DNA from: Rapana venosa
Taxonomy: Eukaryota; Mollusca; Gastropoda; Neogastropoda; Muricidae
Direction: 5' to 3'
NCBI GenBank assembly: GCA_028751875.1
Contig: CM054154.1
Location: 55,774,679 to 55,838,678 of the forward strand
Length of the DNA stretch: 64,000 nt
Positions within the stretch are counted from its first letter, which is position 1. Every line of letters begins with the position of its first letter. This document shows, piece after piece, positions 41,575 to 53,096 of this stretch. A model generated the notes under the pieces. It did no database searches and was not told the origin of the DNA. It worked only from the letters and a program-made list of their open reading frames with translations. Both the position numbers and the translations under genes were made by a program.

Positions 41575-41765
41575 AGGAGACTGTAGACCGCCCTGCCCTG
41601 TGTAAACACACGTAGGCCCTCTTGGGCACAGGGTAAAACCTGCTCCACCGTTTGGAAGAGTAGGCCGCTGTGTGCCTGTAGTAGGATTGGACAAAAGAAT
41701 TAGATATGAACGTGTCTAGTTGGAGTCGTGCTTAGACGTCTTCCCAGAAGTCGGAATACAGCTAC
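41575..41765 (+). mobile_element. Diverged SINE type 1 copy
   Basis: GACTGTAGACCGCCCTGCCCTGTG, TGGAAGAGTAGGCCGCTGTGTGCC and a TCGTGCTTAGACGTC end. Much more diverged than the copy at 23850. Confidence 0.55.
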
Positions 41766-41804
41766 CTCATGGTGGGTAAAGAACGCCTCACCATGAGGAT
41801 CAGA

Positions 41805-41965
41805 TCAGCAACAACAACAACAACAACAAAACAAACAACAACAAAAAAACAACAAACAACAGCAAACAACAACAAACAAACAACAAACAACAACAAACAA
41901 CAACAAAAAAACAACAAACAACAGCAAACAACAACAAACAACATAACAACAACAAACAAACAATT
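41805..41965. repeat. CAACAACAAACAAC repeat
   Basis: About 160 bp of CAA with A insertions; includes a duplicated 35-40 bp block (ACAACAAAAAAACAACAAAC). Confidence 0.9.
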
Positions 41966-42059
41966 CTTTGTTCTTGCTAAGAGTCCTAAGGAAGGTAGTG
42001 CAGAAGTTAAAGGAAGCCTTGTTGTCACTGACCTTGACATTGCTGGGCTGGCTGTGCAG

Positions 42060-42235
42060 CGGACCAGCAGCAGCAGCAGCAGCAGCAGAAGGTGGAGAAG
42101 CCCCAAGAGAAGGCGGAGGCGTCGTCGTCGTCGTCGTCGTCGTTGTTGAAGCAGCAGGAGGTGTACAGAAAAGTGCAGGTGGACTTCCAGGTCAAGGGGC
42201 TGATCCTCTACTTCTACTCCGGCGATTCCGTCCTG
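42060..42235 (+). CDS. VPS13A/C: VPS13 exon 19 of window with polyQ and polyS
   Basis: Acceptor GGCTGTGCAG|CGGACC and donor GTCCTG|GTGAGT. Two bases complete Ala, then 58 codons in phase 0. Eight CAG codons, a charged KVEKPQEKAEA and seven TCG codons form a linker. EVYRKVQVDFQVKGLILYFY then SGDSVL is the start of the next groove module. Both homocodon tracts are pure, so length polymorphism is likely. Confidence 0.94.
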
Positions 42236-42329
42236 GTGAGTGAGGGCAGCCACTCTCCGTCTTCTTCTTCGTCTTCTTCACCTCTGCACAGTGAAGAGTG
42301 GTGACTTCACTAGCCTAGAGCACAACAAA

Positions 42330-42425
42330 CGTTTATTTTATTTTATATTGGGGATAATGGAATAGGTGCCTTTTTACAGCCAGTCCCTGTGTGCATGCAG
42401 TTTTGTAGATTTTGTTGGGGGGGGG
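42330..42425 (-). mobile_element. SINE type 1 tail, minus strand
   Basis: The minus strand reads AAATCTACAAAACTGCATGC, GGGACTGGCTGTAAAAAGGC and ATTCCATTATCCC, the 3' end of type 1. Confidence 0.7.
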
Positions 42426-42724
42426 GGACTATGAAAAGCTGTATTTATAGTCTTTTCTCAGTGATACATGAAGGGGGTTGCTGATCAAATCAAGGATTGA
42501 CGACAGCAACACGTGGTATAAAGCACAGCTGTGACAAACGGAGGGGGGGCTATGGGAACTGAAGATCTGATCTCAGAAAGCACGCACACACTCACATACA
42601 CACATATACGCGCCACACATGCAGGCGTGCATGCTGTGCACACACACTCTCACCAGAAAACAAAACGGGGGAAAATGTTACAAACTTTATGAAGATCTGT
42701 ACTGGTTTTGAGAATATTTTTGAA

Positions 42725-42846
42725 TGCACACATGCACACACTACACACCACACACACACACACCACACACACCACACACCACACACACCACACACACACA
42801 CACACACACACCCCATACACACACACACACCATACACACACACACA

Positions 42847-42915
<69 letters not shown>

Positions 42916-42934
42916 CCCATACACACACACACAC

Positions 42935-42976
<42 letters not shown>

Positions 42977-43010
42977 ACCCCCCCACCCCCCCCCCCCCCC
43001 CCCCCCAGAA
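42725..43010. repeat. CA array and poly-C
   Basis: CACACACCACAC with CCATACAC interruptions to 42975, then about 27 C. Confidence 0.92.
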
Positions 43011-43054
43011 AAGAAAAAGAAAACCCCCAAAAGAGCAAAGTGTTTAAAAGCCAC

Positions 43055-43285
43055 CCTGACTGTGGCCAACACTGACTGTGGCCAACACTGACCGTGGCCA
43101 GCACTGACCGTGGCCAACACTGACCGTGGCCAACACTGACTGTGACTGTGGCCAGCACTGACTGTGGCCAGCACTGACTGTGGCCAACACTGACTGTGGC
43201 CAACACTGACTGTGACCGTGGCCAACACTGACTGTGGCCAACACTGACTGTGGCCAACACTGACTGTGGCCAACCCTGACTGTGC
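43055..43285. repeat. 16-bp repeat GTGGCCAACACTGACT
   Basis: About 14 units with C/T and A/G variants (GTGGCCAGCACTGACC, plus GTGACT short units). The last unit runs into the exon 20 acceptor region, CAACCCTGACTGTGCTCCACAG. Confidence 0.93.
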
Positions 43286-43292
43286 TCCACAG

Positions 43293-43462
43293 ACACAAGG
43301 CCGGGTCCGCCACGACGTGAAGAAGTCGTTGGGGAAGTTTGAGCTACAGGTGATCGCCATGGCCACGTCCATCAATTCCGACAACTCCATGAAGGCGCAG
43401 GTGTCGCTGATGGACACCATTCTGGACGACCTTCGCATCAGCAAGCAGGCCGGCATCACCAG
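43293..43462 (+). CDS. VPS13A/C: VPS13 exon 20 of window
   Basis: Acceptor GTGCTCCACAG|ACACAA and donor ATCACCAG|GTGGGG. 56 codons plus two bases. LGKFELQVIAMATSINSDNS then VSLMDTILDDLRISKQAGIT fits the VPS13A/C block with L-x-DxRxxxxxGIT(R), completed to Arg by exon 21. Confidence 0.95.
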
Positions 43463-43469
43463 GTGGGGT

Positions 43470-43925
43470 GGGGAGGAGTGATGTGTGGTGTGGTGGAGTG
43501 ATGTGTGGTAGAGTGATGTGGTAGAGTGATGTGTGGTAGAGTGATGTGTGGTAGAGTGACGTGGTGTTGTGTGGTGGAGTGATGTGTGGGGTGATGTATG
43601 GTGTGGAGTGATGTGTGGGGAGTGATGTGGTGTTGTGTTTTTGGGTGATGGGTGGATGTTGGTGTTGTGTGGTAGGTTGTGTGGTGGAGGATGTGTGGTG
43701 GAGGGATGTGTGGTGGGGGGGATGTGTGGTGGAGGGGTGTGTGGTGGGGGAGTGTGGGGGAGGATGTGGTGTTGTTTTGGTGGAGGGATGTGTGGTTGGG
43801 TTTTTGTGTGGGTTTGGGATGTGGGGTATGTGATGGGGTGTCGTGTAGTGGGGTGTGGGAGTGTAGGGGGTGTGGTGTAGTATGGTGTGGGTGTGTATAG
43901 TGTGGGTATGCAGTGTAGGGGTTTG
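43470..43925. repeat. GTGATGTGTGGTGGAG repeat
   Basis: GATGTGTGGT-(AG)AGT and TGTGGTGGAGG units starting at the exon 20 donor; it grades into the 50-bp array. Confidence 0.88.
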
Positions 43926-46900
43926 TGTGGTTTGGTGTAGTATAGTGTGGTGTAGTGAGTGTAGGTTAGTGTGTATAATGTAATGAATATAGTGTGGTGT
44001 AGTGCAGTGTAGGTTAGTGTTTAATGTAATGAAAATATGGTGTGGTGTAGTGCGTGTAGGGTTTTGTGCGATATAAGTAATGAAGATGGTGTGGGGTTTT
44101 GCAGTGAGGTTAGTGCGATATAATGTAATGAAGTATGGGTGGTAGGTTAGTGCGTATAAAGTTGAAATATGGTGTGGTGTAGGCATGTAGGTTTGTGCGA
44201 ATTTTGTAATGAAGTTGGGTGGTGTAGTGAATGTTGTTAGGCGATATAAGTAATGAAGTTGGTGTGGTGTAGTGCAATGTTGTTAGTGCGATATAATGTA
44301 ATGAAATTGTGTGGTGTGTGCGTGTATGTTAGTGCGATATATGTAATGAAGTTTGGGGTGGGGGAGTGGTTATGTTAGTGCGTTTTTAAAGTAATGAAGT
44401 TGGTGTGGGTGTAGTGCGTGTAGGTTAGTGCGAATAATTTTAATGAAGTATGGTGTGGTGTTGTGCAGTGTGGGGTTTTAAAAAATTTGGGGGGGGGGAA
44501 AATATAATGTAAAGAAAAATGTGGGTGTGTGCGTGTAGGTTGTGGATATAATGTAATGAAGTATGTGTGGTGTGGCAGTGTAGGTTAGTGGATATAAAGT
44601 AATGAAGATAGTGTGGTGTGGTGCAGTGTGGTTAGTGCGATTAAGTAATGAAATTAGTGTGGTGGGTGCAGTGTAGGTTTTGTGCGTTTAATGTAAAGAA
44701 GTTAGGTGGTGTGGTGCAGTGAGGTTATGCGATATAATGTAATGAAAATATAGTGTGGTTTTGGTGCAGTGTAGGTTGTGCGATTAAAGTAAAGAAGTTA
44801 TGTGGGGTGGGGCGTGTAGGGTTTGTGCGATAAAATGTAATGAATATAGTGTGGTGTGGTGCAGTGTAGGTTAGTGCGATATAAAGTAAGAAGTATGTGT
44901 GGTGTGGTGCAGTGTGGGTTTGTGCGAAATTTAAAGTAAAGAAGTATAGTGTGGGGTGGTGCAGTGTAGGTTAGTGCGTATAATGTAATGAAATATAGTG
45001 GGTGTGGGCAGTGTAGGTTAGTGCATATTGTAAGAAGATGTGTGGTGTGGTGCAGTGTAGGTTAGTGCTATAATGTAATGAAGTTTTTGTGTGGGTGGTG
45101 CATGTGGTTAGTGGATATAATGTAATGAAGTATAGTGTGGTGTGGGGCAGTGTAGGTTAGGCGTATAAGTAAAGAAGTAAGTGTGGTGTGGGGCGTGTAG
45201 GTTAGGCGATTTTAAAGTAATGAAGTTTTTTGTGTGGGTGGTGCGGTTTGGTTAGTGCGATATAAAGTAATGAGTATAGTGTGGTGGTGCAGGGGTTGGT
45301 TAGTGCGATATATGTAATGAAGTATGTGTGGTTGGTGCAGTGTAGGTTAGTGCGATATTTGTATGGGAAATATAGTGTGGTGTGGTGCAGTGTAGGGTTA
45401 GTGCGATTTAATGTAATGAAGTATAGTGTGGTGTGGTGCAGTGTAGGTTAGTGCGATTTATGTTAATGAAGTATAGTGTGGGGTGGGGGCAGTGTGGTTA
45501 GTTTCGATAAATGTAATGAAGTTTTAGTGTGGTGTGGTGAGTGTAGGTTAGTGCGATATAATGTAATGAAGTTAGTGTGGTGTGGTTTCGTGTAGGTTAG
45601 TGCGATATAATGTAATGAAATATGTGTGGTGTGGGCAGTGGTAGGTTAGTGCGTTATAAAAGTAATGAAGTATAGTGTGGTGTAGGTTTCAGTGTAGGTT
45701 AGTGCGATATAATGTATTTAAGTATAGTGTGGGTGTGGTGCAGTGTAGGTTAGTGCGATATAATGTAATGGAGATAGTGTGGGGTGGTGCAGTGTAGGTT
45801 AGTGCGATATAAGTATAAGTATAGTGTGGTGTGGTGCAGTGTAGGTTTGTGCGATATATGTAATGAAGTTAGGTGGTGTGGGGCGTGTAGGGTAGTGCGA
45901 TATATGTAATGAAGTATTTGTGTGGTGTGGTGCGTGTAGGTTAGTGCGATATAATGTAAGAAGTATAGGGGTGGGGTGGTGCAGTGTAGGTTGTGGATAT
46001 AATGTAATGAGTATGTGGGTTGGTGCAGTGTAGGTTAGGCGATATTATGTAATGAAGTTGGGGTTTTGTGGGGCAGTGTAGGTTAGTGCGATATATGTAA
46101 TTTTAGTATAGTGTGGTTTTGGTGCAGTGTAGGTTAGTGCGATATAATGTAATGAAGTATAGTGTGGTGTGGTGCAGTGTAGGTTAGTGCGATATAATGT
46201 AATGAAGTATAGTGTGGTGTGGTGCAGTGTAGGTTAGTGCGATATAATGTAATGAAGTATAGTGTGGTGTGGTGCAGTGTAGGTTAGTGCGATATAATGT
46301 AATGAAGTATAGTGTGGTGTGGTGCAGTGTAGGTTAGTGCGATATAATGTAATGAAGTATAGTGTGGTGTGTGCAGTGTAGGTTAGTGCGGTATAATGTA
46401 ATGAAGTATGTGTGGTGTAGTGCAGGTTTGGTTTGGGGGTATAATGTATGAAGTTAGTGTGTGTAGTGCAGTGTTGGTTAGTGCGGTATAATGTAATGAA
46501 GTTTGTGTGGGTAGTGCAGTGTAGGTTAGTGCGTATAATGTAATGAGTATTTGTGTGGTGGAGTGCAGTGTAGGTGTGCGGTTAATGTAATGAAGTATGT
46601 GGGTGTGTGCCGTGGAGGTTAGTGCGGTTAATGTAATTTAAGTTAGTGTGGTGTGTGCAGTGTAGGTTAGTGCGGTATAATGTAATGAAGTATGTGTGGT
46701 GTAGTGAGTGGAGGTTAGTGCGGTTAATGTTAATTGGAAGTATGTGTGGGGTAGTGCAGGTAGGTTAGTGCGTTAAATGTAATGAAGTATTAGTGTGGGT
46801 GTAGTGCAGTGTGGTTAGGGCGGTATATGTAATGGAGTATAGTGTGGTGTAGTGCTGTGTAGGTTAGGCGGTATAATGTATTGAAGTATGTGTGGTGTAG

Positions 46901-48060
46901 TGCGTGTAGGTTGTGCGGTATAATGTAGATGTATAGTGTGTGTAGTGCGTGTAGGTTAGTGCGGTTATAATGTTAAAGAAGTATCTGTGGTGGTAGTGCA
47001 GTGTAGGTTAGTGCGGTATAATGTATTTAGTTTTTGTGGTGTAGTGCAGTGTAGTTGTGGGGTATATGTAATGAGTATAGTGTGGTGTAGTGGCAGTGTA
47101 GGTTAGTGCGGTATAATGTTTGAAGTATAGTGTGTGTAGTGCAGTGTAGGTTAGTGTGGTATAATGTAATGAAGTATAGTGTGGTGTAGTGCAGTGTAGG
47201 TTAGTGCGGTATAATGTAATGAAGTATAGTGTGGTGTAGTGCAGTGTAGGTTAGTGCGGTATAATGTAATGAAGTATAGTGTGGTGTAGTGCAGTGTAGG
47301 TTAGTGCGGTATAATGTAATGAAGTATAGTGTGGTTTTTAGTGCAGTGTAGGTTAGTGCGGTATAATGTAATTTAAGTATAGTTTTGGTGTTAGTGCAGT
47401 GTAGGTTAGTGCGGTATATGTAATGAAGTATAGTGTGGTGTAGTGCGTGTAGGGGTTTGTGCGGTTTTAATGTAATGAAGTATAGTGTGGTGTAGTGCAG
47501 TGTAGGTTAGTGCGGTATAATGTAATGAAGTATAGTGTGGTGTAGTGCAGTGTAGGTTAGTGCGGTATAATGTAATGAAGTATAGTGTGGTGTAGTGCAG
47601 TGTAGGTTAGTGCGGTATAATGTAATGAAGTATAGTGTGGTGTAGTGCAGTGTAGGTTAGTGCGGTTATAATGTAATGAAGTATAGTGTGGTGTAGTGCA
47701 GTGTAGGTTTAGTGCTGGGATAATGTAATGAGGTATTTTTTTGTGGTGTAGTGCAGTGTGGTTAGTGCGGTATAAATGTAATGAAGTATAGGTGGTGTGT
47801 AGTGCAGTGTAGGTTAGTGCGTTTTAATGTAATGAAGTATAGTGTGGTGTAGTGCAGTGTAGGTTTTGTGCGGTATAATGTTTTAAAGAAGTTTAGTGTG
47901 GTTTTAGTGCAGTGTAGGTTAGTGCGGGTATATGTAATGAAGTATAGTGTGGTGTAGTGCAGTGTAGGTTAGTGCGATATAATGTAATGAAGTATAGTGT
48001 GGTGTAGTGCAGTGTAGGTTAGTGCGATATAATGTAATGAAGTATAATGTAAGGTAATGT
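43926..48060. repeat. 50-bp satellite GTGTGGTGTAGTGCAGTGTA-GGTTAGTGCGGTATAATGTA-ATGAAGTATA, about 4.1 kb
   Basis: About 80 units. Units 5' of about 46370 mostly read GTGTGGTG/GCGATAT; 3' units read GTGTAGTG/GCGGTAT. Clean blocks (46130-46370, 47160-47330, 47500-47690, 47940-48040) are separated by long stretches with many single-base losses and TTT or TTTT insertions. No frame of note. Confidence 0.94.
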
Positions 48061-48109
48061 GTAGTTTAGTGTAGCGTAATGTAGTGCAGTGTAGTATAGT
48101 GTGGTGTAG

Positions 48110-48235
48110 TGGTGTGGTGTGTGTGTGTTTGTGAGTGTGGTAGTTGTGCGTGTGTGTTTGTGAGTGTGGTAGCTGTGCGTGTGTGTGTGTGTGTGAGTGT
48201 GGTAGTTGTGCGTGTGTGTGTGTGTGCTCGCGTGC
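48110..48235. repeat. TG-rich 46-bp-like repeat
   Basis: Three units of GTGTGTGTTTGTGAGTGTGG-TAGTTGTGC. Confidence 0.85.
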
Positions 48236-48393
48236 ATGCCTGCATACATGTGGGAATGTGCCTCGTCACTAAGGGGTGAAGGGGGGAGTGGGGAGGGAGA
48301 GGGGATCACCTGGAATGTACCAAAGTTGGAATGTGGCTTCCTTACGCATGCATGCCTACATACAAGTTCACATGTGTGTGTCTGTGTTTGCAG

Positions 48394-48482
48394 AATGATA
48401 GAGCGCAGCAAAGGAGGCAGCGGTCAGTCGTCCAGTATGATAGCTGTGGACTTCACCCAGAGTGCTGAGCAGGACAAAAAAG
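48394..48482 (+). CDS. VPS13A/C: VPS13 exon 21 of window
   Basis: Acceptor GTGTTTGCAG|AATGAT and donor AAAAAAG|GTCAGC. One base completes Arg, then 29 codons and one base. MIERSKGGSGQSSSMIAVDF then TQSAEQDKK. Moderately conserved by itself; the phases on both sides and the position after exon 20 (GIT-R-M) make it secure. Confidence 0.92.
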
Positions 48483-48599
48483 GTCAGCCCTTGTCCAGAG
48501 AGACAGAGACCGATGAAGAGACAGACAGACAGAGAGAGAGAGAGAGAGAAGGGTATTAGGGATAATGGGCTTCAGAGTGTGTGCGTGTGAGAGAGAATT

Positions 48600-48727
48600 T
48601 GTAAAAATTTTATTATTCTTTTATATCGAGGATAATGGAATAAGCACTCATGTGCTTTTTTACATCTGGTCCCCGTGTGTATGCACTTTTGTAAATTCTG
48701 TCATCTGTTCCCACCGGCACACAATGG
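48600..48727 (-). mobile_element. SINE type 1 tail, minus strand
   Basis: The minus strand reads CATTGTGTGCCGGTGGGAAC, AGATGACAGAATTTACAAAA, GGGGACCAGATGTAAAAAAG and CACATGAGTGCTTATTCCATTATCC. Its end is fused to the first unit of the next array. Confidence 0.82.
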
Positions 48728-49325
48728 AGACATTAGAATAGATGGCGGCGTGTGTGTGGTGGAGAGACAGAGAGAGAGAGAGAGAGAGAATGTAGAGACA
48801 GCCAGAGAAGGGAGCTCTGGAGTACCTGTGGAGACATTAGAATAGATGGCGGCGTGTGTGTGGTGGAGAGAGAGAGACAGAGACAGACAGAGAGAGAGTG
48901 TAGAGACAGCCAGAGAAGGGAGCTCTGGAGTACCTGTGGAGACATTAGAATAGATGGCAGTGTGTGTGGTGGAGAGAGAGAGAAGAGAGAGAGAGAGAGA
49001 ATGTAGAGACAGCCAGAGAAGGGAGCTCTGGAGTACCTGTGGAGACATTAGAATAGATGGCGGCGTGTGTGTGGTGGAGAGAGAGACAGAGACAGACAGA
49101 GAGAGAATGTAGAGACAGCCAGAGAAGGGAGCTCTGGAGTACCTGTGGAGACATTAGAATAGATGGCAGTGTGTGTGTGGTGGAGAGAGAGAGAGAGAGA
49201 GACAGAGAGAGAGAATGTAGAGACAGCCAGAGAAGGGAGCTCTGGAGTACCTGTGGAGACATTAGAATAGATGGCGGCGTGTGTGTGGGGGAGAGAGAGA
49301 GAGACAGAGAGAGAGAGAGAAGAAG
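48726..49325. repeat. 103-108 bp repeat, about 5.5 units
   Basis: Units start GGAGACATTAGAATAGATGG at 48726, 48830, 48938, 49041, 49147 and 49255 and contain a (GA)n part of variable length and GACAGCCAGAGAAGGGAGCT. The first unit begins at the border of the SINE tail. Confidence 0.94.
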
Positions 49326-49519
49326 TTTTGACTTTAAACTGCACACATAGATGTTACCCAAAAAGAAAAAAAGAGTATGAAACCCGACCTGACACAGACA
49401 AAAATGTGATCACTGTCTCTTCTGCGCTGCTTGGAGTGGTGGAAGAGTTTGTTTTAGTCTACAGGTAGATAGGGGGGGACGACAGGATGCTGGTGCATAG
49501 TCTGACATAGAGCGGCTGG

Positions 49520-50210
49520 TTTATGTGTTCTGACATCGATGTGGTGGTCTCTTCTGGCGTTGGTGTGTTCTGACACCGATGTGTTGGTGTGTTCTGACAC
49601 CGATGTGTTGGTGTGTTCTGACACCGATGTGTTGGTGTGTTGTGACACCGATGTGTTGGTGTGTTCTGCCATCGATGTGTTGGTGTGTTCTGACATTGAT
49701 GTGTTGGTGTGTTCTGACACCGATGTGTTGGTGTGTTCTGACATCGATGTGTTGGTGTTTGTGTGTGTAATCTAACGCAGATGTGTTGGTGTGTGTGTGT
49801 AATCTGACATAGATGTGTGTGTGTGTAATCTGACATAGATGTGTTGGTGTGTGTTATGTCTATGCTGACATAGATGTGTTGGCGTGTGTGTGTCTATGCT
49901 GACATAGATGTGTTGGCGTGTGTGTGTCTATGCTGACATAGATGTGTTGGGGTGTGTGTGTCTATGCTGACATAGATGTGTTGGGGTGGTGTGTCTGTGC
50001 TTACGTAGATGTGTTGGGGGGTGTGTGTGTCTATGCTGACATAGATGTGTGTGTGTGTGTTTTATGCTGACGTAGATGTGTTGGGGAGTGTGTGTGTGTG
50101 TCTGTGCTGACATAGTTGTGTTGGGGTGTGTGTGTGTGTGTCCTGACATAGTTGTGTTGGGGTGTGTGTGTGTGTGTCTATGCTGACGTAGATGTGTTGG
50201 TGTGTGTGTG
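49520..50210. repeat. 24-bp GTGTTCTGACACCGATGTGTTGG array and 33-bp relative
   Basis: About ten 24-bp units to 49755, then about twelve TG-expanded units (CTGACATAGATGTGTTGGGGTG...CTATG) that run into the exon 22 acceptor (GTGTGTTTCAG). Confidence 0.93.
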
Positions 50211-50216
50211 TTTCAG

Positions 50217-50315
50217 TGCGTCTATCCATCAGCAGCCTGTACATCTGTGTGTGTGTGGAGTTTCTGATGACGCTGGCCGATTTCTTCACCAAAGGACTAC
50301 AACCCAGCCCACAAG
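50217..50315 (+). CDS. VPS13A/C: VPS13 exon 22 of window
   Basis: Acceptor GTGTTTCAG|TGCGTC and donor CCACAAG|GTACAC. Two bases complete Val, then 32 codons and one base. LYICVCVEFLMTLADFFTKG is the very conserved (L/V)xxxVEFLMxxADFF block of VPS13A/C; LQPSPQ ends the helix. Confidence 0.97.
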
Positions 50316-50439
50316 GTACACCCCCCCCCCCCCTTCTCTCCATCACTCAGTCACCCCACCAGCAGGTGGACAAAAAACGTGAACAGTCTTAGGTTCAATT
50401 CCACCCCAACACACACACACTCTGTCTCTCTTTTTTATA

Positions 50440-50522
50440 TATCCCTAAGGGCGGGGACTGAATGTAAAAAAAGCACATGGGTGGTTATTCATTATCCTCG
50501 AAATAAAGGAATTTGTCATTGT
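50440..50522 (+). mobile_element. SINE type 1 tail
   Basis: GGGCGGGGACTGAATGTAAA, AAGCACATGGGTGGTTATTC and ATTATCCTCGAAATAAAGGA, the 3' end of type 1. Confidence 0.75.
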
Positions 50523-50529
50523 CACCAGA

Positions 50530-51845
50530 GGGGCAGGACAGCCTGGTTACACCGTTGCGCTGTCATCAGGACAGCCTGGTTACACGGTTGTGCTGTCGTC
50601 AGGGGTAGGACAGCCTGGTTACACGGTTGTGCTGTCGTCAGGGGTAGGACAGCCTGGTTACACCGTTGTGCTGTCATCAGGGGTAGGACAGCCTGGTTAC
50701 ACGGTTGTGCTGTCATCAGGGGTAGGACAGCCTGGTTACACTGTTGTGCTGTCATCAGGACAGCCTGGTTACACTGTTGTGCTGTCATCAGGACAGCCTG
50801 GTTACACCGTTGCGCTGTCATCAGGGGCAGGACAGCCTGGTTACACCGTTGTGCTGTCATCAGGACAGCCTGGTGGCTGGTTACACCATTGTGCTGTCAT
50901 CAGGACAGCCTGGTTACACTGTTGCGCTGTCATCAGGACAGCCTGGTTACACTGTTGTGCTGTCATCAGGACAGCCTGGTTACACCATTGCGCTGTCATC
51001 AGGGGCAGGACAGCCTGGTTACACTGTTGTGCTGTCATCAGGACAGCCTGGTTACACCGTTGTGCTGTCATCAGGACAGCCTGGTTACACCGTTGTGCTG
51101 TCATCAGGACAGCCTGGCGGCTGGTTACACCATTGCGCTGTCATAAGGACAGCCTGGTGGCTGGTTACACCGTTGCGCTGTCATCAGGACAGCCTGGTTA
51201 CACTGTTGTGCTGTCATCAGGACAGCCTGATTACACCGTTGTGCTGTCATCAGGACAGCCTGGTTACGCCGTTGTGCTGTCATCAGGACAGCCTGGTTAC
51301 GCCGTTGTGCTGTCATCAGGACAGCCTGGTTACACCGTTGCGCTGTCATCAGGACAGCCTGGTGGCTGGTTACACCGTTGTGCTGTCATCAGGACAGCCT
51401 GGTTACACCGTTGCGCTGTCATCAGGACAGCCTGGTTACACCGTTGTGCTGTCATCAGGACAGCCTGGTTACACCGTTGCGCTGTCATCAGGACAGCCTG
51501 GTTACACCGTTGCGCTGTCATCAGGACAGCCTGGTTACACCGTTGCGCTGTCATCAGGACAGCCTGGTTACACCGTTGCGCTGTCATCAGGACAGCCTGG
51601 TTACACCGTTGCGCTGTCATCAGGACAGCCTGGTTACACCGTTGCGCTGTCATCAGGACAGCCTGGTTACACCGTTGCGCTGTCATCAGGACAGCCTGGT
51701 TACACCGTTGCGCTGTCATCAGGACAGCCTGGTTACACCGTTGCGCTGTCATCAGGACAGCCTGGTTACACCGTTGCGCTGTCATCAGGACAGCCTGGTT
51801 GTTGTGCTGTCATCAGGACAGCCTGGTTACACCGTTGCGCTGTCA
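50530..51845. repeat. 33-bp satellite GGACAGCCTGGTTACACCGT-TGCGCTGTCATCA
   Basis: About 40 units, some with GGGGCA or GGTGGCTGG insertions; CACCGTTGCG / CACTGTTGTG alternate. Because 33 is a multiple of three and no stop occurs, frames of 150-456 residues stay open on several frames of both strands (QPGYTVALSSG, HQDSLVTPLRC, IRTAWLHRCAV). They are artefacts, as the array is in the intron between exons 22 and 23. Confidence 0.94.
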
Positions 51846-51849
51846 TCTG

Positions 51850-52140
51850 CTGACCTGGCTTGGGCCTTGTTTGCGGGGACTTTTCCTCTGCAGCTTTTTC
51901 ACAGCAGTGCCCGCCCACTCCACTCCCCACAAAAGTCCTTCGGATGAGACTATAAACTGAGGCCCCGTGTGCGAACACACGCAGAACATCTTGCGCACAT
52001 GTTAAAACCACTTCTGCTTTTTGGAAGAGTAAGCCATTGAGTGCAGGTGGGAACAAAATTTACATTGCGTACATATAGGGACTGGAGATATAAAAAAAAA
52101 GCACATGCTTATTCCATTATCTCCAAATATGAGTAAATAA
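51850..52140 (+). mobile_element. SINE type 1, body and tail
   Basis: CCTTCGGATGAGACTATAAA, CTGAGGCCCCGTGTGCGAAC, CATCTTGCGCACATGTTAAA and TATAGGGACTGGAGAT...GCACATGCTTATTCCATTAT. The head is diverged or missing. Confidence 0.82.
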
Positions 52141-52550
52141 AAGAATAAATCAAAGATACAATAACAGTGATAGTAATAATAATAATGGGGATTGTTTTTC
52201 CTTCCTTAGGTGGTGGTTATTTTTGAGAAAAACCAGATACAATTATTTTTTTATCTTGAGATTTTTGCATTGTGAAAGTCTCATCCCCAAGAAATAGAGA
52301 GATAATTTGTTTATGAATTATAACTAAAAGCTTAGAAATACAAAACACTTGATCAGTGTGAGGTGCTCCTGTTCTCAAGTCTATCACAGTCCAGCATTTA
52401 CTTCCGCCTGTTGCCCTCTTTGGAAAGACTTGCATGCAAAGAAGGGAATAGGAACCAGTTCAAAGTGTGGGGACGTTCAGAGTATATCGTATGATTCACA
52501 GCATTACATAACGTCAGTTCCTGAAGTCATGTATCAACACCGCCTCCATC
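52141..52550. other. Unique intron segment
   Basis: AT-rich, no repeat or gene recognised. Confidence 0.6.
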
Positions 52551-52554
52551 TTCA

Positions 52555-53055
52555 TTGTCACCACCACCACATCATCACCACCACCATTGTCGTCATTACC
52601 ACCACCATCGCCGCCACCACCACCATTGTCACCACCATCACCATCATCACACCATCACCATCAGCACCACATTATCATCACCACCACCATTATCATCACC
52701 ACCACCATTATCATTATTATCACCACCACCATTATCATCACCACCACCATTATCATCACCACCACCATCAGCACCACCATTATTATCACCACCATTATCA
52801 TCACCATCACCATTATCATCACCACCACCATTATCATTATTATCACCACCACCATTATCATCACCACCACCATTATCATCACCACCACCATCACCATCAG
52901 CACCACCATTATTATCACACCACCACCATTATCATCACCACCACCATTATCATTATCATCACCCCCACCATCACCATCAGCACCACCATCACCATCAGCA
53001 CCACCATTATTATCACCACCACCATGGTCACCACTACCACCACCACCATCAGCAC
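52555..53055. repeat. CACCACCATTATCATCACCA minisatellite
   Basis: About 500 bp of CAC/CAT/TAT/CAG triplets running close to the exon 23 acceptor. P/S/H/I frames are artefacts. The base composition is the complement of the GATGAC array before exon 3. Confidence 0.92.
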
Positions 53056-53096
53056 CGCACCGCTCACCTCTCTCTTTCCATGACACCCTGTCGCAG

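Noticed and set aside
50590..51960. 456-residue plus-strand repeat protein QPGYTVALSSG
   Set aside because: A 33-bp intronic array gives open frames in several phases on both strands; the true exons on either side have another phase and their own splice sites.
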